Shown piece by piece: positions 23,440-34,454 of a stretch of DNA of 64,000 nt. The notes beneath the pieces are model-generated. The model had not been told where the DNA came from, did not search any database, and saw only the letters and a list, made by a program, of their open reading frames with translations. Position 1 is the first letter of the stretch; each line of letters opens with the position of its first letter. This DNA comes from Lithospermum erythrorhizon (lineage: Eukaryota; Streptophyta; Magnoliopsida; Boraginales; Boraginaceae): assembly GCA_019722365.1 (NCBI GenBank), contig JADFUC010000804.1, positions 62,001 to 126,000 of the forward strand. Direction: 5' to 3'. The position numbers were made by a program, and so were the translations under genes.

Positions 23440-24600
23440 ATGCCATCTGAGAAGGACACGCATTCATGAAAATGTCACACTTTGACATTCAGGCTCACGT
23501 TACTCTAGTACTGACAATTTCTTGCCTTGTGCCCACTCTGTCCACAATGGTAACATTGAATATACACATCTGCCGGAACACCAGAAATACCACCGTGAAA
23601 ACCACTCATTCTAGGGGTGCGAGATCTTTGAAAAGCTCTTGAAAATACAGATTCGGACCCAGTAGGTGTGCTGGATACGCCATGGGCGTGCTGCTAAAAT
23701 TCCTCCCAAAACCCATGCATGTGCCCCTCCCGGCTCCGATTCACATCGAGGATCTCCCTCTCTTTCCACTCTGAGTGCACTGTAATCTCTCTCCACATGT
23801 GCTACATTCCTCAAGCTGGTAAAAGCTGACATAAGCAAAAAACAAAAACCAGTCTCTCACGAATCTATAACCCGGCCCTTAGTGAAGCTTGCGATCCTCT
23901 GTAGCTTAGTGGGGTACACTTCGGGAATCAAACGGCACGTCGCTAAACCTCTCTTCATACCCATCAACTGTCCTCTCTCCATGTTGCATCTGGATCAACT
24001 CTCTCCGTAGCGTACATGAGTCTCAAGCAGAAATTTTGTTTAAAGAGTTCCACGAATCGAACCCAAATTGTCGGCATCTCTCCCTAGCAGCAAATCTTTG
24101 TGGACATGGTTCCACCAACTCCTAGCTCATCCCGACAACTGGTACACCACATATTTCATTTTTAACTCATCCTCCAAACCCATCGGTTCAAACTTATTCT
24201 CTAATGCTTCCAGGAATTCAATCGCAACCTCTGGTGTCGCGGCTACTTGAAATTAATTAGTCCACTTAACTGAAAGCATCTAGCAATTTAAGTACGAATC
24301 TCCGCCTCTCGGAGTGCCACTGCTGGGTCAGGTACTGGGGCCTGCGCCACTCCCACTGCCTCTCCAAAATCCTCATACTCTTGCTCTGCGAAATTCACGT
24401 CCTCTGGGAAACCCGGTTGAGTACGCTTGGGGAAACCATCCACCATGTCTTCTTCTCTAGCTCCACGAGCTCTGCCTCTAGCACCCCTTCCTCTAGGTCT
24501 ACCCGGGCTCTTCGGCGTCACCCCTACCAGCAGCTTGTCTCAGCCACTACCTAGAAGCACCTCTACCTAGCGGATAGCGATTCACGTCTGCGCCTTTCGA
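23440..24600 (-). pseudogene. Element A gag remnant
   Basis: The 5' coding region on the minus strand. A frame at 24288-24521 has an Arg/Gly-rich start (GRPRGRGARGRARG) followed by an acidic stretch. The distal part contains a complete CX2CX4HX4C zinc knuckle. The frame is broken repeatedly in between. Confidence 0.7.
23514..23555 (-). other. CCHC zinc knuckle of element A gag
   Basis: On the minus strand these 14 codons read CYHCGQSGHKARNC, an exact CX2CX4HX4C nucleocapsid-type RNA-binding knuckle. Confidence 0.9.
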
Positions 24601-24740
24601 TTCTCGGTGGCATCCTCGAGGCGGTCTAGGAAAGAAGATAAAAAATAATTTAGACTCATGAAAAGACTCAAGCCACAAAATTTAACAAAACCTTAGGCAT
24701 TAGGCACACACGCCCGCAGGCCAGGTTAAAGCGGAACCTG

Positions 24741-24754
24741 CGCTCACGATGCCA
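24741..24754 (-). other. Primer-binding site of element A
   Basis: Sense TGGCATCGTGAGCG lies a few bases after the 5' LTR end. It resembles the initiator-Met tRNA complement (TGGTATCAGAGC) with mismatches. Element B has the same sequence at 51771-51784. Confidence 0.6.
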
Positions 24755-25640
24755 TAATTGCCAACGACCGCGTCGGAGTCGACACCACCGAGTTAGAGTC
24801 GTTGCTCCGGCATATGTCTCCCCGAGTCACCATAGATGGTTGACACAAAAATAACTTTGTTTGAAAATCAATAGCGATAGTTTGATAAAAAGTGAAATAG
24901 TTCGAAAGTTCAAAATGTCTCATCTGAGTTTAACCATCATTGGCATCACCTAATCAAATCAAAGTGCAAATTTCATAACGTTACCAAGTCCAAAATACTC
25001 CATAAAACAGTTTATAAATTTTCAACACAAAATATGAGTCTGAGTACACCAAAAATAATTGAGTAGAAAAGAAGAAAAAGAAAGTATTTATCGAGGATCC
25101 TATCCTGTCTGTCATCTAAGCAGATAGCGGTCACTCACAGAACTCAAGTAGCTTCTCAAATGGCACCCTCAATGCGGAGGTTGGAAGGGGTATTCGGCGA
25201 CTTAGTGGAAGCGAATCACCCGGGTGGTAACTTATCCACATCAAAGCGAGGTACACAACAAAGCGATATATGGGCGTAGCAATAGAGTATATGTATCTAC
25301 AATAAAAGAATATACCAAAAACTATCCATAGCATCAAAATAATGTAATCATCATCCAACATATATACGTTTTAGAGGACTCAACATGTTAACCACATGTT
25401 ATATCCGGAGATAGCATGTCACATAGTGCTTGAGCAAAACATCATAAATTCTCAAACACAACGGTTTATACCACAATAACAATATAAGCAAACTCAAACA
25501 AGACGAGGACATTATCAACATTTGAGGCAGGTGACATCCTCGATGTCAACCTGATACTGAAGCCAATGCACACAATGTAATACCCGACCGCAAAAATATG
25601 TGTGTGTGGTGTGTGATATGTTTTGATAAGATTTGATTGG

Positions 25641-25768
25641 TACTACTCATACCACCAAGATGCATCTTGCCCCGGAGGTATTCGTCCTATAAATTCCCAA
25701 TGTTAAGGCGTGCTTGACTTTGAGGCCAATTTTTAGGATGGGTGACCCTTTGAGAAGTTTCTCGGTGG
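25641..25768 (+). promoter_or_regulatory. 5S-rRNA-like module, Cassandra LTR 1
   Basis: Contains ACTCATACCACC, TTAAGGCGTGCTTGAC (box A region), GGATGGGTGACC and AGAAGTTTCTCGG (intermediate element and box C), in the order of plant 5S rRNA. In Cassandra these are internal RNA polymerase III promoter elements. Diverged from functional 5S. Confidence 0.8.
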
Positions 25769-26131
25769 CGGCGTGAGTGGCGACAAAGCGTCTTTGGAAA
25801 GGCCGTGGTGAAGTTTGTGAGGCCCGATCCACATCAAATCTAATAACGCCGCAGAACCGGTAGGCGGGCGGGCGTTACAAATGTGTCGAGCAAGCCGTCC
25901 GGAGCTGTGGGATCTAAGTGCTATCTGGCGCGCCAAAGTCACGGAACACCTCTTGAGGCACATTAGAGACCACCTCTAGAATCTCACCTGGATATAGTGC
26001 AGTCTGGATGTGTTGTGGCTGCGGGGCGTTGAGTATTTAAGTGGGGGAGTTGTAATATCAGGACACTTAAAAATAATGATATTGTGTGTGTGTGTGTGTG
26101 GTGTGTGATATGTTTGATAAGATTTGATTGG

Positions 26132-26262
26132 TACTACTCATACCACCAGATGCATCTTCTTTTACCGGAAGCTCATCCTATAAGAACTCCAATGTTAAGT
26201 ATTGTGACTTTGAGCTAATTCTAGGATGGGTGACCCGGCTGGGGAGTTTCGGTGAAGAGCAC
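26132..26262 (+). promoter_or_regulatory. 5S-rRNA-like module, Cassandra LTR 2
   Basis: Same order of motifs: ACTCATACCACCAGATGCATC, AGAACTCCAATGTTAAG, CTAGGATGGGTGACCC, GGGAGTTTC. The box A region is partly deleted. Confidence 0.8.
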
Positions 26263-26617
26263 GTGAGTGAGGACAAAGCGTCTTTGGAAAGACCACGTGG
26301 TGGTTTGTGAGCCCGATCCATCAAATCTAATAGCAGCACCCGACCCGGTGGGGCCGGGCAGGCGTTACAAATGGTATCGAGCGGGCGATCCGGGCCTTGA
26401 GAACTAAGTCTTGCGGTAGCAAAGTCGCGCGGCACTCTTAGCGAGGCCGTAGGAGCCGCCTCTAAGTCTCACACGGATGAGTGCGATCTGGATGTGTTAA
26501 TGTCTCACTTGAGGCGTTGAGTATTTAAGTGGGGGAGGTTGTAATCTTAGGCCCAGGTAAAAATATGTGTGTGTGTGTGTGTGTGGTGTGTGATATGTTT
26601 TGATAAAGATTTGATTA

Positions 26618-26750
26618 GTCTTCTTCGTACACTTTGAAGATGGATCTTCTTTTTCGGAAGCTCGTATAAGAACTCCAATGTTAGCGTGCTTGACTGGGGT
26701 AATTCTAGGATGGATGACCCACATTTAGGAAGTTTCTCGGTGAAACACGT
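26618..26750 (+). promoter_or_regulatory. 5S-rRNA-like module, Cassandra LTR 3 (truncated LTR)
   Basis: AGAACTCCAATGTTAGCGTG, CTAGGATGGATGACCC and GGAAGTTTCTCGG are present. The proximal ACTCATACC part is degraded and the LTR stops before its 3' end. Confidence 0.75.
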
Positions 26751-26799
26751 AGAGTGAGGGGACAAAATGGAAAGGCATTTGTAATACCCGACCCAAAAA

Positions 26800-26830
<31 letters not shown>

Positions 26831-26853
26831 ATATGTTTGATATGATTTGATTG

Positions 26854-26985
26854 GTACTACTCATACCACCAAGATGCATCTTCTTTTCGGAAGCTCATCC
26901 TATAAGAACTCCAATGTTAAGCGTGATGGCGACTTCCAGAATGATCCCAGGATGGGTGGCCCGTTGGGAGGATTTACCGGTGAGC
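26854..26985 (+). promoter_or_regulatory. 5S-rRNA-like module, Cassandra LTR 4
   Basis: ACTCATACCACCAAGATGC, AGAACTCCAATGTTAAGCG, CAGGATGGGTGGCCCG and TTGGGAGGATTT retain the 5S order, with substitutions in the box C region. Confidence 0.8.
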
Positions 26986-27340
26986 CGTGAGTAAGGACAA
27001 AGCGTCTTTGAAGGCCGGTAAGTGGTTTGTGAGGCCGATCCATCAAATCTAATATAGCAGCGCCCGACCAGTGGGCGGGCGGCCGTCCCTGCAAATGGTA
27101 TCGGAAACAAAGCCGTCCGGGCGTAAGGATCAGAACTATGCGTATGAGTGAAATAGGACACACCTCTTGAGGCCGTGGAGCCACCTCTAGAATCACACGG
27201 ATGGTACGTCTGGATGTGTTAATGGGCTCAACGAGGGCGTTGAGTATTTAAGTGGGGGAGGTTGTAATGCGGAGCCACGCAAAATGTGTGTGTGTGTGTG
27301 TGTGTGGTGTGTTATATGTTTTGATAAGATTTGATTTAAG

Positions 27341-27465
27341 TGCTACTCATACCACCAGATGCATCTTCTTTTAGGAGCTCATCCTATAGAACTCGATGTT
27401 AAGCGTGCTTGACTGGGGGAGTAATTCTAGGATGGGGACCCCGGTAGGAAGTTTCTCGATGAGCA
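27341..27465 (+). promoter_or_regulatory. 5S-rRNA-like module, Cassandra LTR 5
   Basis: Contains ACTCATACCACCAGATGC, TTAAGCGTGCTTGACTGGG (the best-preserved box A region of the five), TCTAGGATGGGGACCCC and GGAAGTTTCTCG. Confidence 0.8.
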
Positions 27466-29394
27466 CGTGAGTGAGGAAAGACCCGGTGGTGGTTTGTGAG
27501 ACCAGTCCATCAAATCTAATAACGCACCCGACCCGGTGGGCGGGCCGGGCGTTACCCTGCTTGTATCCGACATTTATATAATGCAGATTGCCGCTTTTCG
27601 GCGAGGGCTCGCTATATAACCTGACATAATATAAGTATCCCTTTTTCCCCTTGAGCTCACCGCCAGCTCACCCATAAAGATATCATGTCCTTTTCGGCGG
27701 GCTCAATCATAACAATCTCGATATGGCACCCACCAATATACATAATACACCAATCTCATATAAACTCATTACCATAATATACATAACACAACCATCCATC
27801 TGATTCAACATTTCGCTTCACAAGTGCGCTATCATATCGAGATTCAAAAGCAATTGCTTATAGTCACGTATCTATTTATCAAGTACTTCACTCAAACGTA
27901 AATAATATTATCATACGAGTGATAAATCCCCACATTTGGCTAGTACCACTAGCGCAGAAATCAATCGATCCATGACGCCGGCGTTCCGAGTCTAAACAAA
28001 ACACCGAAAGTACGATTACTACAAACTTCGTTATAAATTCTCTTTTTAACAACTTTTAGTACCCATTAGCCACTTTAGGTGAAATATTACTAGTTAAGCT
28101 CAAACGATAAACTAAACGTAATGAGACAACCCCTTAACCATTTGACCCTACTACAACGCCATTGCTAACACACTTTAAACAATTTTTAACCAATCAAAAT
28201 ATCAACTCTTCAACCAACTAAACCCATTTTCTAACAACCTTTAACCTCACAGCCCGAACACTAACCAAATCTAATAAACTAATTTCAACATATATTCATC
28301 CGACAACTTATAGAGCTAATTCCACACCTCGAACAACTATAATAAAGGTCCAGAACATGCTTATACCATTAAAAGCGGTTTTGGAAAAAGTGGCCGAAGT
28401 CAACTTGAAGATCAACACAAACTACGCAATATTTTCAACCCAAAAAAATCACCCCATTATTTTCATCTCCTATACTATAATCTAAGTCTAGATAATAATC
28501 ATATGCAATATTAAACCTCAAAAAGCAGTCAAACTAAATCCCAAAAGTCCGCGTCCCTAAAGCGTCTGAATTACTCATCCAAATGCTAACTTTAAATCAA
28601 GAACAAATAAGTTAAGGCCTAAGAATCGGTGTAAGCAATAATGAAATACAAAAAATCCAACAAAAGTCAACCCATTGAAACTCATAAAATATCCAAAATA
28701 TTCGGCCTTTTTCATCTTGAATCGAAGAAGAGGATGATGAAACTCTCCAAGAAATTTGAGGGCCAAAGCTCGCGAGATGGAGGAGAAATCGAAGAAAGAA
28801 ATTCAAGGGGGAGAGGGGAGGGGTTCGGCGGTTGGGGGGAAAGAAGGGAGATGGGATTTTCTTTTTTTTTTTTTTATCCTCTCTTAAGGGCTTGTTTGGT
28901 ATGTGGGAAGGATGAGGGAAAAACGAGTTTATCTGAGATGAAAAGAAATCAACCGTTTTAGTTCAAGCAATACCTCTCGATTCAACTTACCTCGACTATT
29001 AATTTCCAACATCAACATTTACAGTACATGAAATATAAAGTGGGTCCAATTTTACGTTAATTAAATTAATAACTTCACATTTTAATTTATTCATTGACGA
29101 GTCGTTACCGGTTATTAAATTTCCATGTGTCAAAAAAGTATTGTGACATTTGATTTCTTACAGCCCTTTCAAATTGATTATTCTTTATGTAGCGAAATGG
29201 TCGATTCCACGGTTATAATCGAAAGAAGAGTTACAGAGGTTTTTCAAACCAAAACTAAAAAGTCTTTATTCTCGAGATAAATATTTTTTGATTAAGTATT
29301 TTGAATTTTTTAAATTTTACGGATTTCCATGAAAATGCTTATACGAATCTTCGCTATTGTTATAACACCATCTACATAGTGTCGTCGGCAGTGA

Positions 29395-30863
29395 TGGAAA
29401 GCGAAGAACTAGGCCAAGTGCTATTGACTTAGAGAATAAGAAGGCTGCATTAGATTTAGGGGAGATTCTGATGAATCTATGGAACCTAGTAAGGCTGTTG
29501 ATTTGGAAGACATGGAGATGAAAACTGAGGAGAGAAAGAGGAGTAGTAAAGGAAAAGGCAAGGAAAAAAGGGCTAGTGATGTTGTTGTTAGGATCGAGTG
29601 CTGGCTGCCAAAGGAGAAAGGAGTAGTGATATCTGAACCTATGAGTTTAGGAAAGGGTGATAGGTTTGTGGTTGATGATGTTCGCGAGTACGATGAAGGG
29701 GATAGGATACTGAGGAGAGGGGTCAAGGGGCAGAGCTAAATGTCAATGATAGTAGAAATAGAATCAATAACAGGTGGATTGCCAAGGATGTGGAAGAAGT
29801 ATCTACGGATGGAGTAGACTTTTGTGGTTAAGAACACGAAGCTAAGTGGAAGTATGTGTGTGCCAGGAACATCTTGTCAGAGAGATATCTATCTGAGGTC
29901 ACCTATAATAACCGGACTACGTTGGCGTACTTGGGTGGTGCTAGGAATTATGTCGACATTAGACTTAGCTCGACTAGTCGGAGAGTTTATATGCAAGATT
30001 AACGGAGAATTACAGACCACGCAAGTCCCATGTTTAAAGGTGAAGCCCGGAGAACATGTCTTCAAATTCAACCTGGGTGATCAACCAAACACTATGGGTT
30101 TAGGGATGAAGGAGCTACACTGAAATTAGGGGATATCATTGAGGTTAGTGGAAAGACAGCGGCCGGCTTGGCCTACGAGGAGCAATTCTGGGCTTCACAT
30201 CTGAGTTTGAGGTATCACGATCCTCCCTTTGAGGCTTCCATTGCCAACCTTGTGCCTACCTCAAATAATACAGTGAAACTAGGTAGGATCTTTACATTTG
30301 TGATGGGGACTGAGCATGTGCTAAATGTGGGAAAGATCATTTTCTATCAGATTGTGGATCATGCCAAAACTGGAGCCAGAAGATTAGAAGCGATTGAAAC
30401 TTTCCTAGCCTCATCTGCGGCTGCTTGCTCTTCGGCGTCAAACTGTTCTAAAGAAAGAAAATGGACTTGGGAAATATGTCAAGCCCCTGACTATAAGTGA
30501 CAAGCTGATGAAAGGGAAGTATGTCATTGATGTCAATTCAATCGATAGTCGGCTGAACTGTTCTGAAGGGAGGAAATTTGTTAGTATGTTGCTCGAGGTT
30601 TATGAGAGAATTTGCTTAGGGTCGGCGAGATTCGAGGCCAAGACTATCGTAGCATCAGGCCAAAATCCATGCTACGAAGTCAAGAGTCCCTCAATGATCC
30701 AATGCCTCGCTATCTTGAGCTTTATTCGCACCCACACACATGCCTTTAATCCTCCGATGATCTTGAAGGCTGTTGATCTTGTTGCTGCGGTGATGAGACA
30801 TGTGCGTCTCGTCAGCCAGCAATATGTTTTGTTTTCTCTTGCTTTGTGCATGTTTTTTAGATA
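29395..30863 (+). pseudogene. Degenerate ORF resembling plant-transposon (env-like/additional) protein of an LTR element
   Basis: Several overlapping plus-strand frames look like one broken coding region. A Lys/Glu-rich basic N-terminal part (29479-29739) is followed by ARNILSERYLSEVTY in one frame and LVGEFICKINGELQTTQVP, then HVFKFNLGDQP, in another. A third part has HVLNVGKIIFYQIVDHAKTG (about 30310-30370). This order (VREF..., ...F.F.P..., then a helix near NVGKII) resembles the putative plant transposon protein domain found as an extra ORF between integrase and 3' LTR in some plant retroelements. The last frame (30508-30863) has no recognised match. Stops and frameshifts make it a pseudogene. 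Assignment is by family resemblance only. Confidence 0.5.
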
Positions 30864-31008
30864 AATGGGGAGTAGAGTTTTTGATTTTGCGGTGATGTGG
30901 ATTTGTGTGTTCTTTTGCTGTGTTTTATTGACTAATGTTTTAACACTTGTTTTTTTGTTGGTTTTCTCATCTTGTGAAGTTTGGGGATTTGTCATGAAAA
31001 ACTTATCC

Positions 31009-31018
31009 AAAGGGGGAG
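31009..31018 (+). other. Polypurine tract of element D
   Basis: AAAGGGGGAG, two bases before the TG that opens the LTR at 31021. Confidence 0.7.
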
Positions 31019-31020
31019 TT

Positions 31021-31804
31021 TGTTAATGCGAGGTGTTGAGGATGAGATTTTTAGCAGGAGTCTTCTTGTTATAACTATTGGATGGTCATATCCCCAAAGA
31101 GTACTCGATAGTTTGTTTTCGTCCGAGTGTTAAAACAATGAGGCTTCGAGACGTGTTTCACTTGCGAAAGGACTGTGCCTATATATTCGACCTTATCCGA
31201 ATAATGAGTTTTGAAGATGTGATAAATGATGCATGATGGATAAAGATAGATAGCAAGTGTTGAAGTTCGGGTGGGAGTCTCCTTATTCCGGTGTCCTTGT
31301 TTGTTTGAAGACCGAAGTCTTTGCATTGCCTACGATATATAAAGATCTCAAGACCAAGAATTGGAGACCACCGCAATTATCATTTATTCATCCATAGAGA
31401 ATTCACAAGTGTTTAGAGTAGGTGAGTTTGTGTTAGGAGAAATCTGCAATTTTCTAGCCTTGTATACGTTATTAATAGCAGCATTATTACTTAGCAGGTC
31501 TAACAGGAGCACTAAGTTGTGAAACATATTGTAACTTAGCAGAGTGTTGACAAAGGGAGAATTATAAAATAGGTGGATCACAGATGCAGAAGAAAGGTGA
31601 AGGTTAGTTAAGGTGTAGTAGATGTGGAAAATTTGTGTAAGTCACTCTTTTGTAATTGCTTAATTGTTTAGTGGAATGCTCACACAGACCAATTTCTTTT
31701 TTGGGGGCTCAGGTGTAATGACACCCGAGCTGGATATCGTGTGTGTGATGCTGTTTTCTCGTATTTAGTTATTGTTCCTGCACTTATTGATTGTTGGTTT
31801 GACA
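31021..31804 (+). repeat. Element D 3' LTR
   Basis: Starts TGTTAATGCGAGG directly after the polypurine tract and probably ends TTTGACA at 31804, giving about 784 bp. A TATATAAAG-like box lies near 31334. The end is inferred from the CA terminus. Confidence 0.6.
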
Positions 31805-31919
31805 ACTGGTCGTTGGTAGAATAGTTCACTGTTTCAAATACAAATATAACTTAAATTAATTTTGTTTCATTACACAGAAACATAATTTTAAGCCTTCTCA
31901 CTTCTAAAGCTCAATTTGA

Positions 31920-34454
31920 TTAATGAAACCTTACAACTATGCAAGATATATCATCCTTGCTTTTCCTAGAGAGAGCTTCTTCTGTAAGATGTTTTGCTGC
32001 TGCCTGTGCATCCTTTATATTCTTTATCGAGTCGACTGCTTCTTGATTCGACATCACCTGAATGAGAATATAATATCAGAAGTTGGAGTATAACATCAGA
32101 ATTGAAATAATAGAATAACATCTTCAGGAAATAGTAACTTCAGCTTCATATGATGGATTCATATTTGCATAGAACCCACCTTCCACAGACCATCACTTGC
32201 CAAAATGATCAAATCTATACCATCATCTATACCCTCTATTGCAACATCAGGTTCTGAACTAAGATGTATCTTTAAGCTCTTATCACCAAATGCTCGAGCC
32301 ACAGCCAGCTGCCCATCGACTCGAGGAACATCACCTACAAAGGAACAACTAAATAATGAGATGGGGAACATAGCTCAATTGTAAGAAGTTGGTCCGAATT
32401 CCAAGGTTTCCAAATAATGAGGAGCGATTCAAGATTAGCTATTACACGACATAGCAAAGCAAGTGAAGAAAATTACTCAGTATTCAAAATATAGATACTT
32501 TCTTCACAAATAGCACACATCTGAATCTATAAATTTCTTTAAATTGGATGATTAAGACATTAAGAAAATGTGGAAGCCGTGAGATAAGGATTGAAAAGCA
32601 GACAACTTAAGATTTATGGAATCTCATAAACTTGAGAAGGTCGCTCATTAAATCATTTATCAGAATACCTGGAAGATTTGAAACAAAACCGCCCTTGCTT
32701 TCAATAATCTTCTTCTCCTTGCTCGGCTCGTGATCAACAGATAGCTGCTCAGCCTCACCTTTTTTGCTTATAACAGCACGAGAATCTCCTAAATTTGCAA
32801 CTAAAAGTTTCTGACCATTGATAAGAATTGCAGTGACTGCAGTGGACCCTCCATTCCCCAAGTGAAGAGATGGTTCAAGTATATTATTATCAGTTGTGCG
32901 ATAAGCCCTCTTGATTGCACTCTCAGTATCAGTCCAAAAGTCCGGCTGCTTCAGGTGAAATTATACAGAGTAAAAGGATGACAAATGACTTCAGAAAACG
33001 TTCCAATAAAAAATGTTGTGCAACAAACAGTCATTTTAGCATATGAAATCTTGAAAAAAATTAAAGGGGCACGCTACCTCTTTCAAGATGTTGCTGAATA
33101 AGTGCTTTTGTAAATAACTGGCAACATCATGACCCAAATGTCCATCAAAGATTGCAAATAGACCCAACTCATTGTCATCCTGTCGCTTGAACTCGGAAAC
33201 CAAATAATCCTCCATTGCATGATTTGATTTTCCCTTCACTAGGTGAAATCCATGAGTTATGTGCTTGGACACCTTGCTTTTACCTTTTCCAGTATCAGGT
33301 GAGGATGCGGAAAAGCATGCCTTTTCCTGGGAAGTACTTCAAAAAAAATCAAAAACAGAAAGGCGACTAATGTGTTCAACAGGTCAAATCATAATCCCCT
33401 TAAGTGAAGTTAAACATATACACGGATTACTAACAAAAAGAGCATGCTCCTCAAATAACGAATAGGAGGAAATCAAACACTTGCACCTTCTAAAGATTAT
33501 AAGAATGCCAAAACTGAAACTAAACCTGTGAAAAAGAAACTAAATACAGAGGAATAAGGAGACGGGCAATACAAGTCTAACAAAAACGAAACCAATATCT
33601 GGAAGGGTTAGTTGATTAAGAGTAATTGACGATCAACTTGTACAGTTAATTGTACCATCTCAAATGATTAACTTCAAGCAAAAAAGATGACTATATCTAT
33701 CTGGAACAAACCACGTAATCACATTCCATTAATCTTAAAATCTTAAAACTCTAAACATCGAATATCTTATTTATAAGATGTATGCTACGCCTAGTCTTGT
33801 ATAGAGAAAATAGAACAATTCAATGATGAAAGTGTGTCAGCAGATATGCACCAATTCCTCTTCTGTCGTAGTACCTTCATTTGATGTAAGTGGGCTCATT
33901 ACATTCTTGACATGGACAACAGAATTATATATGACACTAACTTAAGAATATATAATCCTATAGTAATCTATGCGACACATCATTTTTCGCCTTGATTATC
34001 ATGTTTTTCAAAAGTATGATAAGCTAAAGTAAAATGGTGACATTTCTTTGTTAAGTAAGGGTTCTATTGGATAGGTGCAAAAAATATTGGTTAAAAAGCG
34101 ATCAACTTGTTTGTGTAATAAAGTCAAATCTAGCTAATCAAAACGGATGCTCTCTTCCCTTTCCTATCTGTTTGTTCAAAGCTCTTGCACAATGATCAAT
34201 CAAGCTCACCCCCAAAAAAAATAAAATATATAATATTCTTGCATCATCTGAGGCATTCTTAATCATGACTATAAAGCAAAACTAGCTCAAATTCATTTTT
34301 TAAGGATGCAATATTATTTAGATTTACAACAAAAGAAAAAATATAAGCACGTAAATACCAAAAGCAAACAAGAAAAGGCAAAAAAGGTGCAATTAAGTAG
34401 TAGAAAGATTGAAGAAGTTACCTTCATTTTATGCAAGATTTCTCTTCCTGTCAT
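31920..34454 (-). CDS. Protein phosphatase 2C, five exons, complete
   Basis: Minus-strand exons: 34454-34422, 33326-33078, 32945-32669, 32334-32180 and 32057-31920. All junctions are GT-AG and in phase, giving 852 nt and 283 residues, the usual size of this small PP2C group. The protein starts MTGREILHKMK, the conserved N-terminus of the plant PP2C58-like group. Catalytic motifs are complete: GHELGLFAIFDGHLG-type motif around residue 70 with the metal-binding DGH, GGSTAVTAILI, LVANLGDSRAV, DHEPSKEKK, VARAFGDKSLK, LASDGLWK and KDDISCIVV. PP2Cs are Mn/Mg-dependent Ser/Thr phosphatases that reverse kinase signalling. No transit peptide or membrane segment is seen, so a soluble cytosolic or nuclear enzyme is likely. 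Exon 3 could start three bases earlier (an alternative CAG). Intron 1 is long (about 1.1 kb). This looks like a live gene. Confidence 0.93.
33327..34421 (-). other. Intron 1 of the PP2C gene
   Basis: AT-rich sequence between exon 1 (donor GTAACT) and exon 2 (acceptor CCCAG). No gene or named transposon recognised inside. Confidence 0.8.

Larger units (their letters stand above)
25576..27555 (+). mobile_element. Cassandra TRIM tandem array (five LTRs, three internal segments)
   Basis: Cassandra elements are very short LTR retrotransposons whose LTRs carry a 5S-rRNA-like module. Here LTRs start TGTAATACCCGACC or a variant and end GGCGTTACA: 25576-25879, 26051-26369, 26540-26779 (3'-truncated), 26780-27093 and 27263-27555. 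Internal segments of about 170 bp separate them at 25880-26050, 26370-26539 and 27094-27262. Each starts with an AATGGTATCG-type tRNA-Met primer site and ends with a GTGGGGGAG polypurine tract. Each LTR begins with a (TG)n run, then the 5S-like module. There is no coding capacity. The array lies in the element A LTR, in the opposite orientation. No target duplication is evident at its ends. Confidence 0.9.
11441..29119 (-). mobile_element. Element A: Ty3/gypsy chromovirus, nested and interrupted
   Basis: Minus-strand LTR retrotransposon. From high to low coordinate: 5' LTR (24759-29119, itself interrupted by a Cassandra array), primer-binding site, gag with zinc knuckle, protease, reverse transcriptase, RNase H, integrase (split by element C), C-terminal chromodomain-like tail, polypurine tract, 3' LTR (truncated at 11441). 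Long LTRs of about 2.4 kb plus an integrase tail of the chromodomain-bearing type point to a Tekay/Del-like chromovirus; the clade call is inference. All coding parts carry frameshifts and stops, so the element is dead. Confidence 0.85.
24759..29119 (-). repeat. Element A 5' LTR, interrupted by the Cassandra array
   Basis: Homologous to the LTRs at 45180-47604 and 51788-54233. Removing 25576-27555 leaves about 2.38 kb, the family length. It matches the 3' LTR across the insertion: the host reads CAATGCACA up to the array and GTATCCGACATTT after it, and these are contiguous at about 11575-11600. The upper terminus is eroded. Confidence 0.8.
29120..31804 (+). mobile_element. Element D: 3' part of an LTR retrotransposon
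   Basis: A degenerate ORF region (29395-30863) is followed by a polypurine tract and a 3' LTR. The 5' part is missing or lies beyond element A, whose 5' LTR terminus abuts at about 29119. The superfamily is not certain from what remains. Confidence 0.6.

Noticed and set aside
26497..27196. Several minus-strand ORFs with His-Thr repeats
   Set aside because: They read through (TG)n runs on the opposite strand of the Cassandra LTRs.
25576..27555. Genuine tandem 5S rDNA cluster
   Set aside because: The modules are too diverged and are embedded in LTRs with TG..CA-type termini, a tRNA-Met primer site and a polypurine tract, which defines Cassandra rather than 5S genes.
25576..27555. CRISPR-like array (regularly spaced repeats)
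   Set aside because: Plant genome, repeats over 300 bp with retrotransposon landmarks; no spacer structure.
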